Positions 1 to 8,415 of a stretch of 64,000 nucleotides of DNA are shown one piece after another. Below the pieces are notes generated by a model, which saw nothing but the letters and a program-made list of their open reading frames with translations, was not told the DNA's origin and did not search any database. Source of the DNA: an uncultured Collinsella sp. Lineage in GTDB: Bacteria > Actinomycetota > Coriobacteriia > Coriobacteriales > Coriobacteriaceae. Location of the stretch: assembly GCA_958413895.1 (NCBI GenBank), contig CATYVQ010000002.1, positions 1 to 64,000 of the forward strand, given 5' to 3'. Within the stretch, counting starts at the first letter, position 1. The number at the start of each line of letters is the position of its first letter. Both the position numbers and the translations under genes were made by a program.

Positions 1-40
1 TCCCTCAACGCGACCCTGCGGAGCCGTGAGCGGGGAGGGA
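1..40. repeat. Hairpin with conserved loop, copy 1
   Basis: The inverted repeat TCCCTC (1-6) and GAGGGA (35-40) encloses a loop with AACGCGACCCT and GTGAGCGGG. A second element at 57560-57607 has unrelated arms but nearly the same loop text. Both lie a short distance downstream of minus-strand genes (rubrerythrin here, the hydratase there). It may act as a 3' end or terminator-like structure, although no T-run follows. The window edge may cut a longer element. Confidence 0.5.
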
Positions 41-89
41 AGGCAATCCGGCCTCCCGCCCTGCGCTCCGCAGCAGCCAGCGCCAAGCG

Positions 90-629
90 CTAGTAGTTCA
101 CCACCTGCTCCTCAAAGTACGCCTTCGGGTGGTTACACACCGGGCACACCTCAGGCGCCTCGGCACCAACGTGCAGGTGCCCGCAGTTCAGGCACTTCCA
201 CACCTTCACGCCCTCACGCTCAAACACCTCGCCCGACTCGATGCGCTCGACGAGTTTGTTGTAGCGCTCCTCGTGGGCCTTCTCGACGGCGGCGACACCA
301 CGGAACTTTGCGGCAATCTCGGCAAAGCCCTCCTCCTCGGCGGTCTTGGCAAACTCGTCGTACATCGTGGTCCACTCGTAGTTCTCGCCTGCCGCGGCAT
401 CACGCAGGTTGTCCAGAGTGCCCGGAACGGCACCGTCGTGCAGGTACTTAAACCACAGCTTGGCATGCTCGGACTCGTTGCCAGCCGTCTCGGCAAAGAT
501 GTTCGAGATCTGAACGTAGCCGTCCTTCTTGGCCTTGGAGGCATAGTAGCGATACTTGGTGTGTGCCTGGGACTCACCGGCAAAAGCGGTCTCGAGGTTC
601 TTCTTGGTTTGGGAATTCTCAAAATCCAT
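90..629 (-). CDS. rbr: Rubrerythrin
   Basis: Non-haem iron peroxidase that reduces hydrogen peroxide in the cytoplasm of anaerobes. The 179-residue product has an N-terminal ferritin-like four-helix domain with di-iron ligand motifs (ESQAHTKYRYYA, then E-x-x-H in NESEHAK and VEKAHEERY). The C-terminal rubredoxin domain carries two CxxC pairs (CLNCGH and CPVCNH) for the FeS4 centre. Length and domain order are those of classical rubrerythrin. An in-frame TTG lies six codons upstream, but the ATG at 629 is preceded by GAAGGGA at good spacing and was chosen. The gene appears to be a single transcription unit; the hairpin at 1-40 lies about 50 bases beyond its stop. The neighbouring glycosylase and Rrf2 genes suggest an oxidative-stress neighbourhood, which is inference. 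Confidence 0.95.
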   Translation of the reverse strand: MDFENSQTKKNLETAFAGESQAHTKYRYYASKAKKDGYVQISNIFAETAGNESEHAKLWFKYLHDGAVPGTLDNLRDAAAGENYEWTTMYDEFAKTAEEEGFAEIAAKFRGVAAVEKAHEERYNKLVERIESGEVFEREGVKVWKCLNCGHLHVGAEAPEVCPVCNHPKAYFEEQVVNY

Positions 630-743
630 AGGTGTACTTCCCTTCAACGCATGCCGCCCGTAGGCTTCGAGCGGCCTCGTCTTTAGGATGCCCTCATGCC
701 GAAAATCTAAACCTTACAATCCTGTTCTTCAGATTTGCACAGG

Positions 744-1649
744 CTAGATGCTCAGCCAGCGATCGCCCTCAGCTCGGCAAAAGCCCTCACGCTCCAGGTC
801 GGCTAGAATGCCCGCGATCAAGTCGCGCTCGACCGGCCCACGCCCAGCCGCCGCTTCCATCTCGTTAACGCCCGCCACGGCATCAGCAAGCGTAATCCCC
901 GCCGGCTGCCCATCGCGCGCTGCCAACAACATACGCACGATATGCGCGCGCTTTTGGCGGCGCGAGCCCTCAAACTTGGACTGACGACTATAGCCCGCCG
1001 ACCGCCTGGACGGATTGGGCAGTGTCTTTTTAAGATACGCGCCGTAATCCAGCAATGCGTAATACCACGCGCGCGGCGTGTCGGCATCGTCTTGAGGCAC
1101 GGCAAAGGGAGCGATCTCGTCGGTCGCTGCACCGGGAGCCGCCGGACAGGCGGCTTGGATCAGCGGCACCAGCTCGCGATCGGGAACAGCCGGTACATCG
1201 GGAAAGAAGTGATGCAGAAAGACTGTGCGCACATTGGTCTCCAGATACACGCCCGGAAGATCAAACGCAAACGACCGGATACCCTGCGCCGTTGCCGGGC
1301 CAATACCAGGCAGAGCGACCAAGTCACGCGTCTCACGCGGAAACTCCCCGTCCCAGTCCTCTACAACGCGCTGAGCGGCCCCATGAAGCGCCAGAGCGCG
1401 TCGGTTGTAGCCCATGCCCTGCCAAGCGTCCAAAACATCGGAAGGCGCGGCCTGGGCAAGCGCCTGCACGGTCGGAAAACGATCGAGCCACACCGGCATG
1501 CGCGCCTCCACACGCGGCACCTGCGTTTGCTGCAGCATGACCTCGGAGAGCCAGATGATATACGGGTCGCGCGTTCGGCGCCACGGAAGGTCGCGATAAC
1601 GCAAGACCCCTTCCGAACGAATCATCGAACGAAAGGGGTCCTGAATCAT
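744..1649 (-). CDS. MutY-like HhH-GPD DNA glycosylase lacking the Fe-S cysteines
   Basis: Predicted adenine/mismatch glycosylase of base excision repair, 301 residues. The MutY-like stretch LSEVMLQQTQV (around residues 34-44) carries the catalytic-type Glu. The helix-hairpin-helix is visible as LPGIGPATAQG, followed by LETNVRTVFLHHFF. In E. coli MutY the equivalent of the ETNV position is Asp (DGNV); here it is Glu. The C-X6-C-X2-C-X5-C iron-sulfur ligand set expected after this domain is absent: the corresponding region is a basic stretch (NPSRRSAGYSRQSKFEGSRR). The C-terminal NUDIX-like 8-oxoG recognition domain of MutY is also missing; a short winged-helix-like tail occupies its place. The start is supported by AAGGAG eight bases upstream. 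It lies 21 bases downstream of the Rrf2 gene and is probably co-transcribed with it. Substrate specificity cannot be read from sequence. Confidence 0.82.
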   Translation of the reverse strand: MIQDPFRSMIRSEGVLRYRDLPWRRTRDPYIIWLSEVMLQQTQVPRVEARMPVWLDRFPTVQALAQAAPSDVLDAWQGMGYNRRALALHGAAQRVVEDWDGEFPRETRDLVALPGIGPATAQGIRSFAFDLPGVYLETNVRTVFLHHFFPDVPAVPDRELVPLIQAACPAAPGAATDEIAPFAVPQDDADTPRAWYYALLDYGAYLKKTLPNPSRRSAGYSRQSKFEGSRRQKRAHIVRMLLAARDGQPAGITLADAVAGVNEMEAAAGRGPVERDLIAGILADLEREGFCRAEGDRWLSI

Positions 1650-1670
1650 AGCTATACTCCTTATGCGGCG

Positions 1671-2156
1671 CTATTCCTCCCGGCAAGCGTACGCGCAGGC
1701 AGCGTACTCGGGAAACGCATCGCGATCGGCGAACTTGGGATCGACAGCCGGAAACTGGCGATGGGCGACGATATCGCCGAGCGAAACGGAATCGAGGTAG
1801 TCGCGCATCAACGCCTGGGTTCCGGCCCACAGGGGATGATAGCAGCACGCGCCCATGCGCGCACAGTCACCATCGGGGGCGGTGCAGTCGTTCATAACCA
1901 TAGGGCCCTGAACGGCCTCGACGACCTGGCGGATAGTGACGTCGTCCGGACTGACCTTGAGACGCATGCCACCGTGGACGCCACGCAGGCTCTCCACAAT
2001 ACCGGCCTGGACCAAACCATGCTGAATCGAACGGGCAAACGAATACGGGACATTGACCTCTTCGGCAGCGGTGCGAACAGAAAGCAAACGCTCCGGATCC
2101 TCAGCAAGCATCGCCAGCATACGAAGGGCGTAATCAGTCTTCCTCGATATGTCCAT
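1671..2156 (-). CDS. Rrf2-family transcriptional regulator
   Basis: DNA-binding regulator of the IscR/NsrR/Rrf2 family, 161 residues. The N-terminal winged helix begins MDISRKTDYALRML, a typical Rrf2 start, and continues through the recognition helix region VPYSFARSIQHGL. In the middle a cysteine cluster (NDCTAPDGDCARMGACC) sits where IscR-type proteins hold an Fe-S cluster, so redox or Fe-S sensing is plausible. The reading frame extends further upstream, but the ATG at 2156 has GAAAGGGG in front and aligns with the family's N-terminus. The MutY-like gene follows after 14 untranslated bases and a start, forming a two-gene unit. An inverted repeat overlapping a TATACT box at 2315-2328 may be its own operator. 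Confidence 0.88.
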   Translation of the reverse strand: MDISRKTDYALRMLAMLAEDPERLLSVRTAAEEVNVPYSFARSIQHGLVQAGIVESLRGVHGGMRLKVSPDDVTIRQVVEAVQGPMVMNDCTAPDGDCARMGACCYHPLWAGTQALMRDYLDSVSLGDIVAHRQFPAVDPKFADRDAFPEYAACAYACREE

Positions 2157-2479
2157 TTTTCCCCTTTCAAGGAATACGAACAGCTCGAACGAGCTCCGGG
2201 GCCGAGCTTGTGTCGAGACGCTAAATGACCGCCAGGACATCCAAATGGTAAATCGGATATCCACTGAGTGCCGCGCTTGGAGCGAAATGCATCAAATGCG
2301 GCGCACAGTGCAATTTAGTATAAACTAACCCCCTGTCTCGTAGAACAGGTGTTGCGCAACAAAGCTGTTGTTTAGACAGATATACTTATTAGATTTTACT
2401 CGCGTTCCCGAAGGCGCAGGGATTCTGGGCGAAGATGCACCAGGGCGATCGTTCTATCGAAACAAAGTGCATCAAACGC
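2157..2479. other. Intergenic region upstream of the Rrf2 gene
   Basis: Non-coding and relatively AT-rich toward tRNA-Asp. It holds a candidate minus-strand promoter/operator (2315-2328) and the 12-bp palindrome TGTTGCGCAACA at 2350-2361. No convincing open frame was seen. Confidence 0.6.
2315..2328 (-). promoter_or_regulatory. Candidate promoter -10 with overlapping operator for the Rrf2 gene
   Basis: On the minus strand TTAGT-TTAT-ACTAA forms an inverted repeat that contains TATACT, a good -10 box. The -35 region is weak, which would suit a regulated promoter. It sits about 160 bases upstream of the Rrf2 start, so the leader would be long. Autoregulation is inferred only from position. Confidence 0.4.
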
Positions 2480-2507
2480 AAAAAGCCACGTCCGAAGACG
2501 TGGCTTT
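2480..2507 (-). terminator. Intrinsic terminator of tRNA-Asp
   Basis: The 11-bp stem AAAGCCACGTC / GACGTGGCTTT with a 4-nt loop lies directly downstream of the tRNA on the minus strand and runs into a T-rich tail. Confidence 0.85.
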
Positions 2508-2515
2508 AATTGCGT

Positions 2516-2593
<78 letters not shown>

Positions 2594-2639
2594 AGGCAGA
2601 CGTTCGCGTTTGTTTCCGCTCGCGTGCGCTGCGGGGATT

Positions 2640-2669
2640 AGTATACACAGAAGTCTGTCCGACGCGCAA
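2640..2669 (-). promoter_or_regulatory. Promoter of tRNA-Asp
   Basis: Minus-strand TTGCGC (2669-2664) and TATACT (2645-2640) are separated by 18 bases and lie about 47 bases before the mature tRNA 5' end. Spacing and -10 match sigma-70-type promoters. Confidence 0.65.
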
Positions 2670-2701
2670 CAACTTTTTTGAAAAAATTTTTCGGTCCCTC
2701 C

Positions 2702-2846
2702 GGGAGGGTCTCCGGGGCCGGCGGGCGCGGGTTAAATTTGCTGCTCTACAGTCCTGCGCAAGACGGAAAGCACATTAAGTGCTTTCCTTTGCGTGCGGAA
2801 CTCGCGACAAACTTAACCCGCGCCCGCCGGCCCCGGAGACCCTCCC
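2702..2846. repeat. Long nested inverted repeat, element 1
   Basis: The outer arms at 2702-2740 and 2808-2846 are 39 bp with a single mismatch. Centred inside is a second hairpin, GGAAAGCAC (2765-2773) / GTGCTTTCC (2779-2787) with loop ATTAA. The whole can fold into one very stable extended stem in RNA or a cruciform in DNA. Similar nested designs occur at 17602-17726 and 60227-60326. The short internal text GAC-G-GAAAG / GACGAAAG is shared with the 17602 element. No coding potential. It lies between tRNA-Asp and the metallophosphoesterase 3' end. Confidence 0.8.
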
Positions 2847-2963
2847 TGCCGTCACATTGTTCGATCCGTTGTTGTTGCTCGCCGCTTCGCGGCTCGGCGG
2901 CCCCGTTCTCCGCGGCGGGATTGTCTAAGGTTTTTGTTGAAGCTCGGCCATTGGCTCAAATGG

Positions 2964-2995
2964 AAACGGGGAACGCATCTGCATCCCCCGTTTTT
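2964..2995. terminator. Terminator-like hairpin next to the phosphoesterase gene
   Basis: AAACGGGG / CCCCGTTT with a 14-nt loop, followed on the plus strand by five T. The adjacent gene ends at 3003 on the minus strand, where the same hairpin has only a short T-tail, so its orientation of use is uncertain. Confidence 0.45.
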
Positions 2996-3002
2996 GTTGC
3001 GG

Positions 3003-3470
3003 TTAGTCTAGGTCAATAAACTTGGTGCTTATGATCTTGCCGTCTTTGACGAGCATTCTGGCCATGGTGGGGCCTCGGGTGCCTCTGGGGTAGCTGGCGC
3101 TGCCCGGGTTGAGGACTAAGCAACGGCCCACTTGGGCTTCTTTGGTTACGTGGGTGTGGCCGTTGATGGCTACGTCTACGGATCCCACCGGAAGGTCTTC
3201 GCGGTAGTGGGCTACGGCGAATTTGAGGCCTTCGTAGGTAAAGAGCGCAAGACGGTCTACATCGGGACCGTAGTCGCGGTAGTAATCGTTGTTGCCCAGT
3301 ACGGCCCGCACGGGGGCGATGGTGCATAGGTGCTCGTAGTCCATCTCTGACGTGAGGTCGCCAGCGTGGATGATCAGGTCTGCGCCCTCAAGCTCATCCA
3401 AGAGCGCAGGCGAAAGATAGCCGTGGGTGTCCGAGATGATGTCGATGCGCTTGGCGCTTGCACTGTTCAT
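3003..3470 (-). CDS. YfcE/MJ0936-type metallophosphoesterase
   Basis: Small calcineurin-like phosphoesterase of 155 residues, probably a cytoplasmic phosphodiesterase. The metal-binding motifs appear in order: SDTHG (residues 13-17), HAGDL (around 35), GNND (58-61), an active-site HYRED and GHTH (around 104-107), ending with the NPGSAS motif typical of the YfcE branch. The start has GGGATCCC upstream, a modest ribosome site. It is alone on its strand between the repeat-rich stretch at 2.6-3.0 kb and the LytTR regulator terminator. The natural substrate is not evident; E. coli YfcE acts on model phosphodiesters. Confidence 0.88.
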   Translation of the reverse strand: MNSASAKRIDIISDTHGYLSPALLDELEGADLIIHAGDLTSEMDYEHLCTIAPVRAVLGNNDYYRDYGPDVDRLALFTYEGLKFAVAHYREDLPVGSVDVAINGHTHVTKEAQVGRCLVLNPGSASYPRGTRGPTMARMLVKDGKIISTKFIDLD

Positions 3471-3510
3471 GGGATCCCTTCCGCAAAAAATGATTCGGCA
3501 GATACATACA

Positions 3511-3560
3511 AAAAAGGCCCCACGGCTCCGCAGACGATGGGTCTACAGGGCTGCGGGGCC
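3511..3560 (-). terminator. Terminator of the first two-component operon
   Basis: A stem of GGCCCC / GGGGCC with internal extension lies just beyond the LytTR gene stop, followed on the minus strand by a run of T. Confidence 0.8.
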
Positions 3561-3566
3561 AGTGTG

Positions 3567-4283
3567 CTAGAGACTCAGGGCCTTCTTGAGCGGCACGACG
3601 CGGCGGCGCGAAACCGGCACGCGTTCGTCGACGCCCGTAATGCCCAGCTGGATGGCGCCCGAGGGCACCGTCTCCACGTCCGTGACGCACGCCAAGTTGA
3701 CGATATAGCGGCGGTGAACACGGAAGAAGCCAAAATCGCAGAGCTTGGCCTCAAACTGCGCCAGTGAGGTCGTCGACAAAAAACGATCATCGACGGTATA
3801 GATGCAGGAGTAATCGTCCTTGGCCATGATAAAGCGAATGTCGTCCACGGGAATGAGCACCTTGCGGCCGCCCTTTTCCACCGGGATACGCTCGATGGTC
3901 ACCTTGCTGTCCGTAACCGGCTTGGCGCGTTGCATGACCTTCTCGATCGCGCGATCCAAGCGAGCTTCCTCGACCGGCTTCATCAGATAATCGACGGCAT
4001 CCACGTCGAATGCCTCGACCGCATGGTCGCTATACGCAGTCACAAACACGATCGCCGGCGGATTTTTGAGCTTATGCAGCGCCTCGGCAAGTTGCAGGCC
4101 CGAGGCACCGGGCATCGAGATATCGAGAAACACGACATCCACGCGACTTTCCATAAGCATCTCGATGGCGGAGCGGACGCTCGACGCCTCCGTGATCGTG
4201 CCGATCTTGCCCGTTTGCTCGAGCAGGAAGCGAAGCTCCGAGCGGGCCGGCGCCTCATCATCCACAATCATCGCACGCAGCAT
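3567..4283 (-). CDS. LytTR-family response regulator
   Basis: Two-component response regulator of 238 residues. The receiver domain (about 1-120) has the acidic pair in MIVDDE, the phospho-acceptor Asp in VVFLDISMPG and the conserved Lys in DYLMKPV. The C-terminal LytTR DNA-binding domain (about 135-238) includes FRVHRRYIVNL and VPVSRRR. The ATG at 4283 was preferred to an upstream in-frame TTG. It is the last gene of a glycosyltransferase / histidine kinase / regulator operon, 72 bases after the kinase. By family it should bind promoter DNA when phosphorylated by the adjacent kinase. A paralogous pair lies at 9453-11611. Confidence 0.92.
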   Translation of the reverse strand: MLRAMIVDDEAPARSELRFLLEQTGKIGTITEASSVRSAIEMLMESRVDVVFLDISMPGASGLQLAEALHKLKNPPAIVFVTAYSDHAVEAFDVDAVDYLMKPVEEARLDRAIEKVMQRAKPVTDSKVTIERIPVEKGGRKVLIPVDDIRFIMAKDDYSCIYTVDDRFLSTTSLAQFEAKLCDFGFFRVHRRYIVNLACVTDVETVPSGAIQLGITGVDERVPVSRRRVVPLKKALSL

Positions 4284-4355
4284 AGGGATAAAACCTTTCG
4301 TCAACTAACTACGCCGGGCATCCGTCGCATGACGTTGAGCCCGTAGCCTTTTATT

Positions 4356-5699
4356 TTACTCTTGAATGTCGAAGATGCTCTCTGACAAATCAAGATGAAG
4401 GAGCACTTTGGTGCCCTTGCCCGGCGCCGATTCGACACGCGTATAGGAGTGCGGCCCATAAAAGCGATGGATGCGCTCCGAAATATTGTGCATGGCCACA
4501 CCGGCGCCGCCACCCTGGGGAGAGCTGGCGTCGGGACGGGCAGAGCGCTCGTCAAACAGTCTGGCGGCGGTACCCTCATCCATGCCCACGCCATTATCGG
4601 CCACGGCAATCAAGATTGCATCCTCGCCGTCTTGGTGAACGGTCACGTCGATCCTCAGGGCGTCGTCATCGCCCATACCATGACGTACGGCGTTCTCGAC
4701 AATCGGCTGGATCACGAACGACGGCACCAGCGTATCTTCCACGTCCTCGGACACATCGAACGTCGCAAGCACGCGGTCCTCGCCAAAGCGGGCCTTCTCA
4801 AAGGTAAGGTAGCGCTTGGTCTGTGCAACCTCGCGCGAGACCGGAATAAGCGATCCCGAGTTGTCGAGCGTGGCACGATAGAACGATGAGAACTCACGAA
4901 GCAGTTCGCGGGCCCGCAGCGGGTCGGTGCGCGTAAACGATGCAATGGTGTTCAGCGTGTTGAACAGGAAGTGCGGGTTAATCTGCGCTTGCAGCGCACG
5001 TACCTCGGCGCGCGCCGTGAGTTCCTTTTGCACCTCGAGCTCGTGGATGGCGAGCTGTGTGGACAAGATCTCGGCAAAGCCCGAGGCAAGCGCGTACTGG
5101 GTACGGTCGACGGCGCGCGGGGTCTTGTAGTAGAACTTGAGCGTGCCGACGGTACGATCGCCCACCTTGATGGGGGCGATAATGCCGGCGGGGACTTGGT
5201 TGTGCGAGCCGTCCGAGCCCACGACATCCACCATACGGTTGAACGACTGCACGATGCCATGTTCGATAACGTAGCGTGTGGCAAGCGTGTGGATGGGAGA
5301 ATCTGGCAGCAGTTTTTCCTCAAACTCGCCCGTGCAGGCCAACACGTTGCCCTCGTCGGTGATGGCCACCGTCATGGCGCGCGTCTCGGGCAAAATGCGC
5401 CGGCACACCAAACGCGCCGACTCCTGCGTCAGACCGCCCTTAATGTCCTCGAGCATGGCCGAGGCCACCGAGAGCGTCTCCTCGGTGTACTGGGAGCGCA
5501 CCGAATCGGGATTGAGCGTCAAAAAGATAAAGATGCACAGAAAGATGCACAGCAGCGCGCAGGCAATCACCGTGGCGATCGGCTCGATACCGGTCACCAA
5601 GGCAAAAATAAAGTACACCAGCACGCAAATGGCGCAGGCAACGGCAATGATGCGAAAGATTGATATTGAACTATCGCGCTGGGCGCGGCGGTCGATCAT
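4356..5699 (-). CDS. LytS-like sensor histidine kinase (His_kinase family)
   Basis: Membrane sensor kinase of 447 residues. Two N-terminal membrane helices (about 14-37 and 43-62) are followed by a GAF-like sensory region (about 80-215). The phosphoacceptor motif is QINPHFLFNT (His near residue 240). The HATPase_c domain has IVENAVRHG (N box) and DNGVGMDEG (G1 box). The start ATG overlaps the stop of the upstream glycosyltransferase (ATGA), with GGAGGGGG as ribosome site, so the two are translationally coupled. The partner is the LytTR regulator downstream. The stimulus is unknown; coupling to a glycosyltransferase suggests a cell-surface polymer, which is inference. Confidence 0.9.
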   Translation of the reverse strand: MIDRRAQRDSSISIFRIIAVACAICVLVYFIFALVTGIEPIATVIACALLCIFLCIFIFLTLNPDSVRSQYTEETLSVASAMLEDIKGGLTQESARLVCRRILPETRAMTVAITDEGNVLACTGEFEEKLLPDSPIHTLATRYVIEHGIVQSFNRMVDVVGSDGSHNQVPAGIIAPIKVGDRTVGTLKFYYKTPRAVDRTQYALASGFAEILSTQLAIHELEVQKELTARAEVRALQAQINPHFLFNTLNTIASFTRTDPLRARELLREFSSFYRATLDNSGSLIPVSREVAQTKRYLTFEKARFGEDRVLATFDVSEDVEDTLVPSFVIQPIVENAVRHGMGDDDALRIDVTVHQDGEDAILIAVADNGVGMDEGTAARLFDERSARPDASSPQGGGAGVAMHNISERIHRFYGPHSYTRVESAPGKGTKVLLHLDLSESIFDIQE

Positions 5700-6883
5700 T
5701 CGGCCCCCTCCAGGATACTGATCAGTTGTGCGTCACGCCAAAGCCCGTCCATGATCTTGGGCCAAAAGCTCTGGAAACGCAGGTAGCTTGCAGCGTTTTG
5801 GCGCGCATAGGCCTTTGCCTCGTCGATACCATGGCGCCAGATGCGCAGGTAGCCCTCATGCTCGCGGGTAAACACGCTGCGGACCATAGCGGTCTTGCGC
5901 ACGCGGTCGTCGAGCTCGCGCGAAATCCACGGGCCCGGGTAGGGCATGAGCGATGCCGCCGTAACGGGAATGAGCTCCTTTTGATGCGCGGCGAATGTCA
6001 ACTTGGCCCGTTCGTAGTACCAACGGTATACATCCTGCATAAAGCGCGGTGAGCGCTTTTCGGACTCCGGAGGCAGATGGCGCACGGCCCACTCGTTATC
6101 GAACCACACGTCGTAGCCAAACATGCGCATGTTAAAGAGGTAATCCAAGTCCTCGCCGCGGGTGATAAACGGGTCAAAGGCCACACGCGTAAAGGCGCGG
6201 GCGTGCAGGGCCATTAGGCCGCCGCACACGTAGTTGGAGCGCGAGATGCGGGTGCCCGAGAGCGCCTTTTTCATCCAACGGTTGAACTCGATGCGCTTGG
6301 TCCACCAACGATGGCAGATGCCCGCCTTGTCCGTGGGAGCCAGCGGCGAGCCGTCGCGATCGTAGAAATAACCGCTCTTGACCAAGATCGGCAAGCCCTG
6401 ACGCGTCTGCTGCCCCAACGCATAGGTCGCGCGCTTCATAAAGTCGGCGTCGATGACAGTCTCATCGTCATCCAAAAAGATAACCGCGTCATGCCCCAGC
6501 ACAGCGGCACAGGCTAGCCCCATGTTGCGGATGGCACCGTAGCCTCGCAGGCTCACGCACTCGCCCGAACCCTTGGGCGCGATCTGAGCAACCCGGTCTG
6601 CGATATGCGAGGCCTGGGTGTTGGTGACAACGGTGACCTTGAGCGTGGGATGCGCATCGACAATCTCGTGCACGTGCAGCGACACATCGGCTGTGGCAGA
6701 AACGGGACAGACCACCAAAAGGATGATGCGCGGGATGTCACGTACCTGCTCAAGCGAGGCCAGACAGCGGTCGAGTTCGGGATTGTCGGCGTTGAGTCGC
6801 GTCGAATGGTCATAGGTGCCAGGGGCGTTTGCGCAAGCGTCATCGCCCGCCCAATACGTTGGAATCACGACTGTGGCGTTCAT
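5696..6883 (-). CDS. GT-A fold (GT2-like) glycosyltransferase
   Basis: Predicted nucleotide-sugar-dependent glycosyltransferase of 395 residues. The N-terminus MNATVVIPTYW is typical of family 2, and the metal-binding motif is extended to FLDDDET (around residue 138). An acidic patch, ITRGEDLDYLFNMRMFGYDVW (residues near 240), matches the acceptor/catalytic segment of GT2 enzymes. No membrane helix is evident, so it probably acts at the cytoplasmic membrane face. The start has GGGAGGG upstream. It is the first gene of the operon with the sensor kinase and LytTR regulator, with a 4-base overlap to the kinase. Donor and acceptor cannot be assigned. Confidence 0.82.
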   Translation of the reverse strand: MNATVVIPTYWAGDDACANAPGTYDHSTRLNADNPELDRCLASLEQVRDIPRIILLVVCPVSATADVSLHVHEIVDAHPTLKVTVVTNTQASHIADRVAQIAPKGSGECVSLRGYGAIRNMGLACAAVLGHDAVIFLDDDETVIDADFMKRATYALGQQTRQGLPILVKSGYFYDRDGSPLAPTDKAGICHRWWTKRIEFNRWMKKALSGTRISRSNYVCGGLMALHARAFTRVAFDPFITRGEDLDYLFNMRMFGYDVWFDNEWAVRHLPPESEKRSPRFMQDVYRWYYERAKLTFAAHQKELIPVTAASLMPYPGPWISRELDDRVRKTAMVRSVFTREHEGYLRIWRHGIDEAKAYARQNAASYLRFQSFWPKIMDGLWRDAQLISILEGAE

Positions 6884-6904
6884 GCCTTACCCTCCCTGCA
6901 ACAC

Positions 6905-6939
6905 AAAAACGGGACGCCGCCAAACACAGGCGACGCCCC
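6905..6939 (-). terminator. Terminator of the MFS gene
   Basis: GGGACGCCGCC / GGCGACGCCCC, an 11-bp stem with two G-U-compatible positions and a 7-nt loop, followed on the minus strand by five T. It lies between the carrier gene and the glycosyltransferase. Confidence 0.8.
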
Positions 6940-7054
6940 GCGACCTAGCTGATTCCATCATACCCACTTGGGCAAATCATTGCTCGCAAGTCGCAATGTT
7001 TATTGCGGATAACCCCAAAAGAGTACCGTGGACAGGCACAATAGCCGCTCGCTC

Positions 7055-8314
7055 CTATGCGGCATGCTCTGCCGCCCGAGTCATGCGGGACAGGCGGACC
7101 AGCAGCATAAAGCCAACGACCAGCAGCACGCCAATGGAAAGGACGCCCAGCGACGGGTTGCCGGTCAGCGAGGTGACGACCGACACCAGGAAGGTGCCCA
7201 TAACGCTTGCATAGCGACCGAAGATGTCAAAGAAGCCGTAGTACTCGTTGGACTTTTCCTTGGGGATAATGCGACCAAAGTAGCTACGGCTAAGCGCCTG
7301 CACGCCGCCCTGGAACAGGCCGACCATAATGGCAAGCACCCAGAATTCAAAGGCGGTCTTTAGGAAGAACGCGGCGAACAGCACAATGCCCATGTAGGCG
7401 GCGACTGCCACTAGGATCATGTTGAGCGTGCCCACGCGTCCGGCGAGCTTGCCGTAGATGATGGCGGACGGAAAGGCCACAAACTGCGTAACGAGCAGCG
7501 CCAGCACCAACTGCGTCGAATCGATGCCCAAAGCCGAGCCGTAGCTGGTTGCCATGGAAATGACCGTGTGCACACCGTCGATATAGAAGAAGAACGCGAT
7601 CATGTAGACCAGCACGGTCTTGTTGTGGGCGATCTCGCGCATGGTGTGTCCGACCTCGGAGAACACACCGCCCACGATGTGGCCGATGGTGTCCTCGGGA
7701 CCGCGCTCGCGACCGTACTTTTGCTTATAGGTGCGAATGAGCGGCAGAGTAAAGATGAGCCACCAGGCACCAGTGATGATAAACGACAGACGCGTTGCCA
7801 GCATGGTGGGGACGCCAAGAGCGGGGCCGCCCATGATGAGCGCCAGGCAGATGACGAACGGCACGGTGGAACCGATGTAGCCCCAGGCATAGCCCGAGCT
7901 GGACACGGCGTCCATGCGCTCGTCGGTGGTAATGTCGGGCAGCATGGCGTCGTAGAACGTCATAGAAGAGTTAAGGCCGATGGTGCACAGCACGTACACG
8001 GTCAAAAATGCCATGGCGGACATTGGGATAGCCTGCGCCAGGCAAAGCACCAGGCCCGTGAGGAAGAAGCCCAAGAAGAACTTGATCTTGTTGCCGGCGT
8101 AGTCGGCAAGCGCGCCCAGAATGGGCATGAGCATGGCGATGACCAGCGAGGCAATCGTCTGCGCATTGCCCCAGGCAACCACCAGGTCGGCCGAGGAAGC
8201 ACCGGTATTGATGGCGTTAAAGTAAATGGGCACCACCGAGGTATTGAGCAGCACGAGGGCCGAATTGCCCACATCATACATAACCCAGTTACGCTCGAGC
8301 TTGGTGTATTTCAT
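7055..8314 (-). CDS. MFS transporter, UMF1 / Atg22-like
   Basis: Polytopic membrane carrier of 419 residues with about 12 predicted helices. The N-terminus KLERNWVMYDVGNSAL is characteristic of the UMF1 family (bacterial relatives of the yeast vacuolar effluxer Atg22). A charged loop (KYGRERGPED, near residue 195) separates two six-helix halves, and SRSYFGRIIPKEKSNEYYGF is the conserved second-half signature. By family it is probably an exporter of amino acids or small metabolites; the substrate is not evident. It is monocistronic, with its own terminator at 6905-6939 and a weak GAAGGG ribosome site. Confidence 0.85.
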   Translation of the reverse strand: MKYTKLERNWVMYDVGNSALVLLNTSVVPIYFNAINTGASSADLVVAWGNAQTIASLVIAMLMPILGALADYAGNKIKFFLGFFLTGLVLCLAQAIPMSAMAFLTVYVLCTIGLNSSMTFYDAMLPDITTDERMDAVSSSGYAWGYIGSTVPFVICLALIMGGPALGVPTMLATRLSFIITGAWWLIFTLPLIRTYKQKYGRERGPEDTIGHIVGGVFSEVGHTMREIAHNKTVLVYMIAFFFYIDGVHTVISMATSYGSALGIDSTQLVLALLVTQFVAFPSAIIYGKLAGRVGTLNMILVAVAAYMGIVLFAAFFLKTAFEFWVLAIMVGLFQGGVQALSRSYFGRIIPKEKSNEYYGFFDIFGRYASVMGTFLVSVVTSLTGNPSLGVLSIGVLLVVGFMLLVRLSRMTRAAEHAA

Positions 8315-8415
8315 GGACAGGGACCCTTCGTATTCGCCCGATATGCAGCTAGTTCATCGTACCCCAATTGTCCAGAAGCACCGGTAAGGATTCGGCAAAG
8401 GGGCACGCACGGGCC

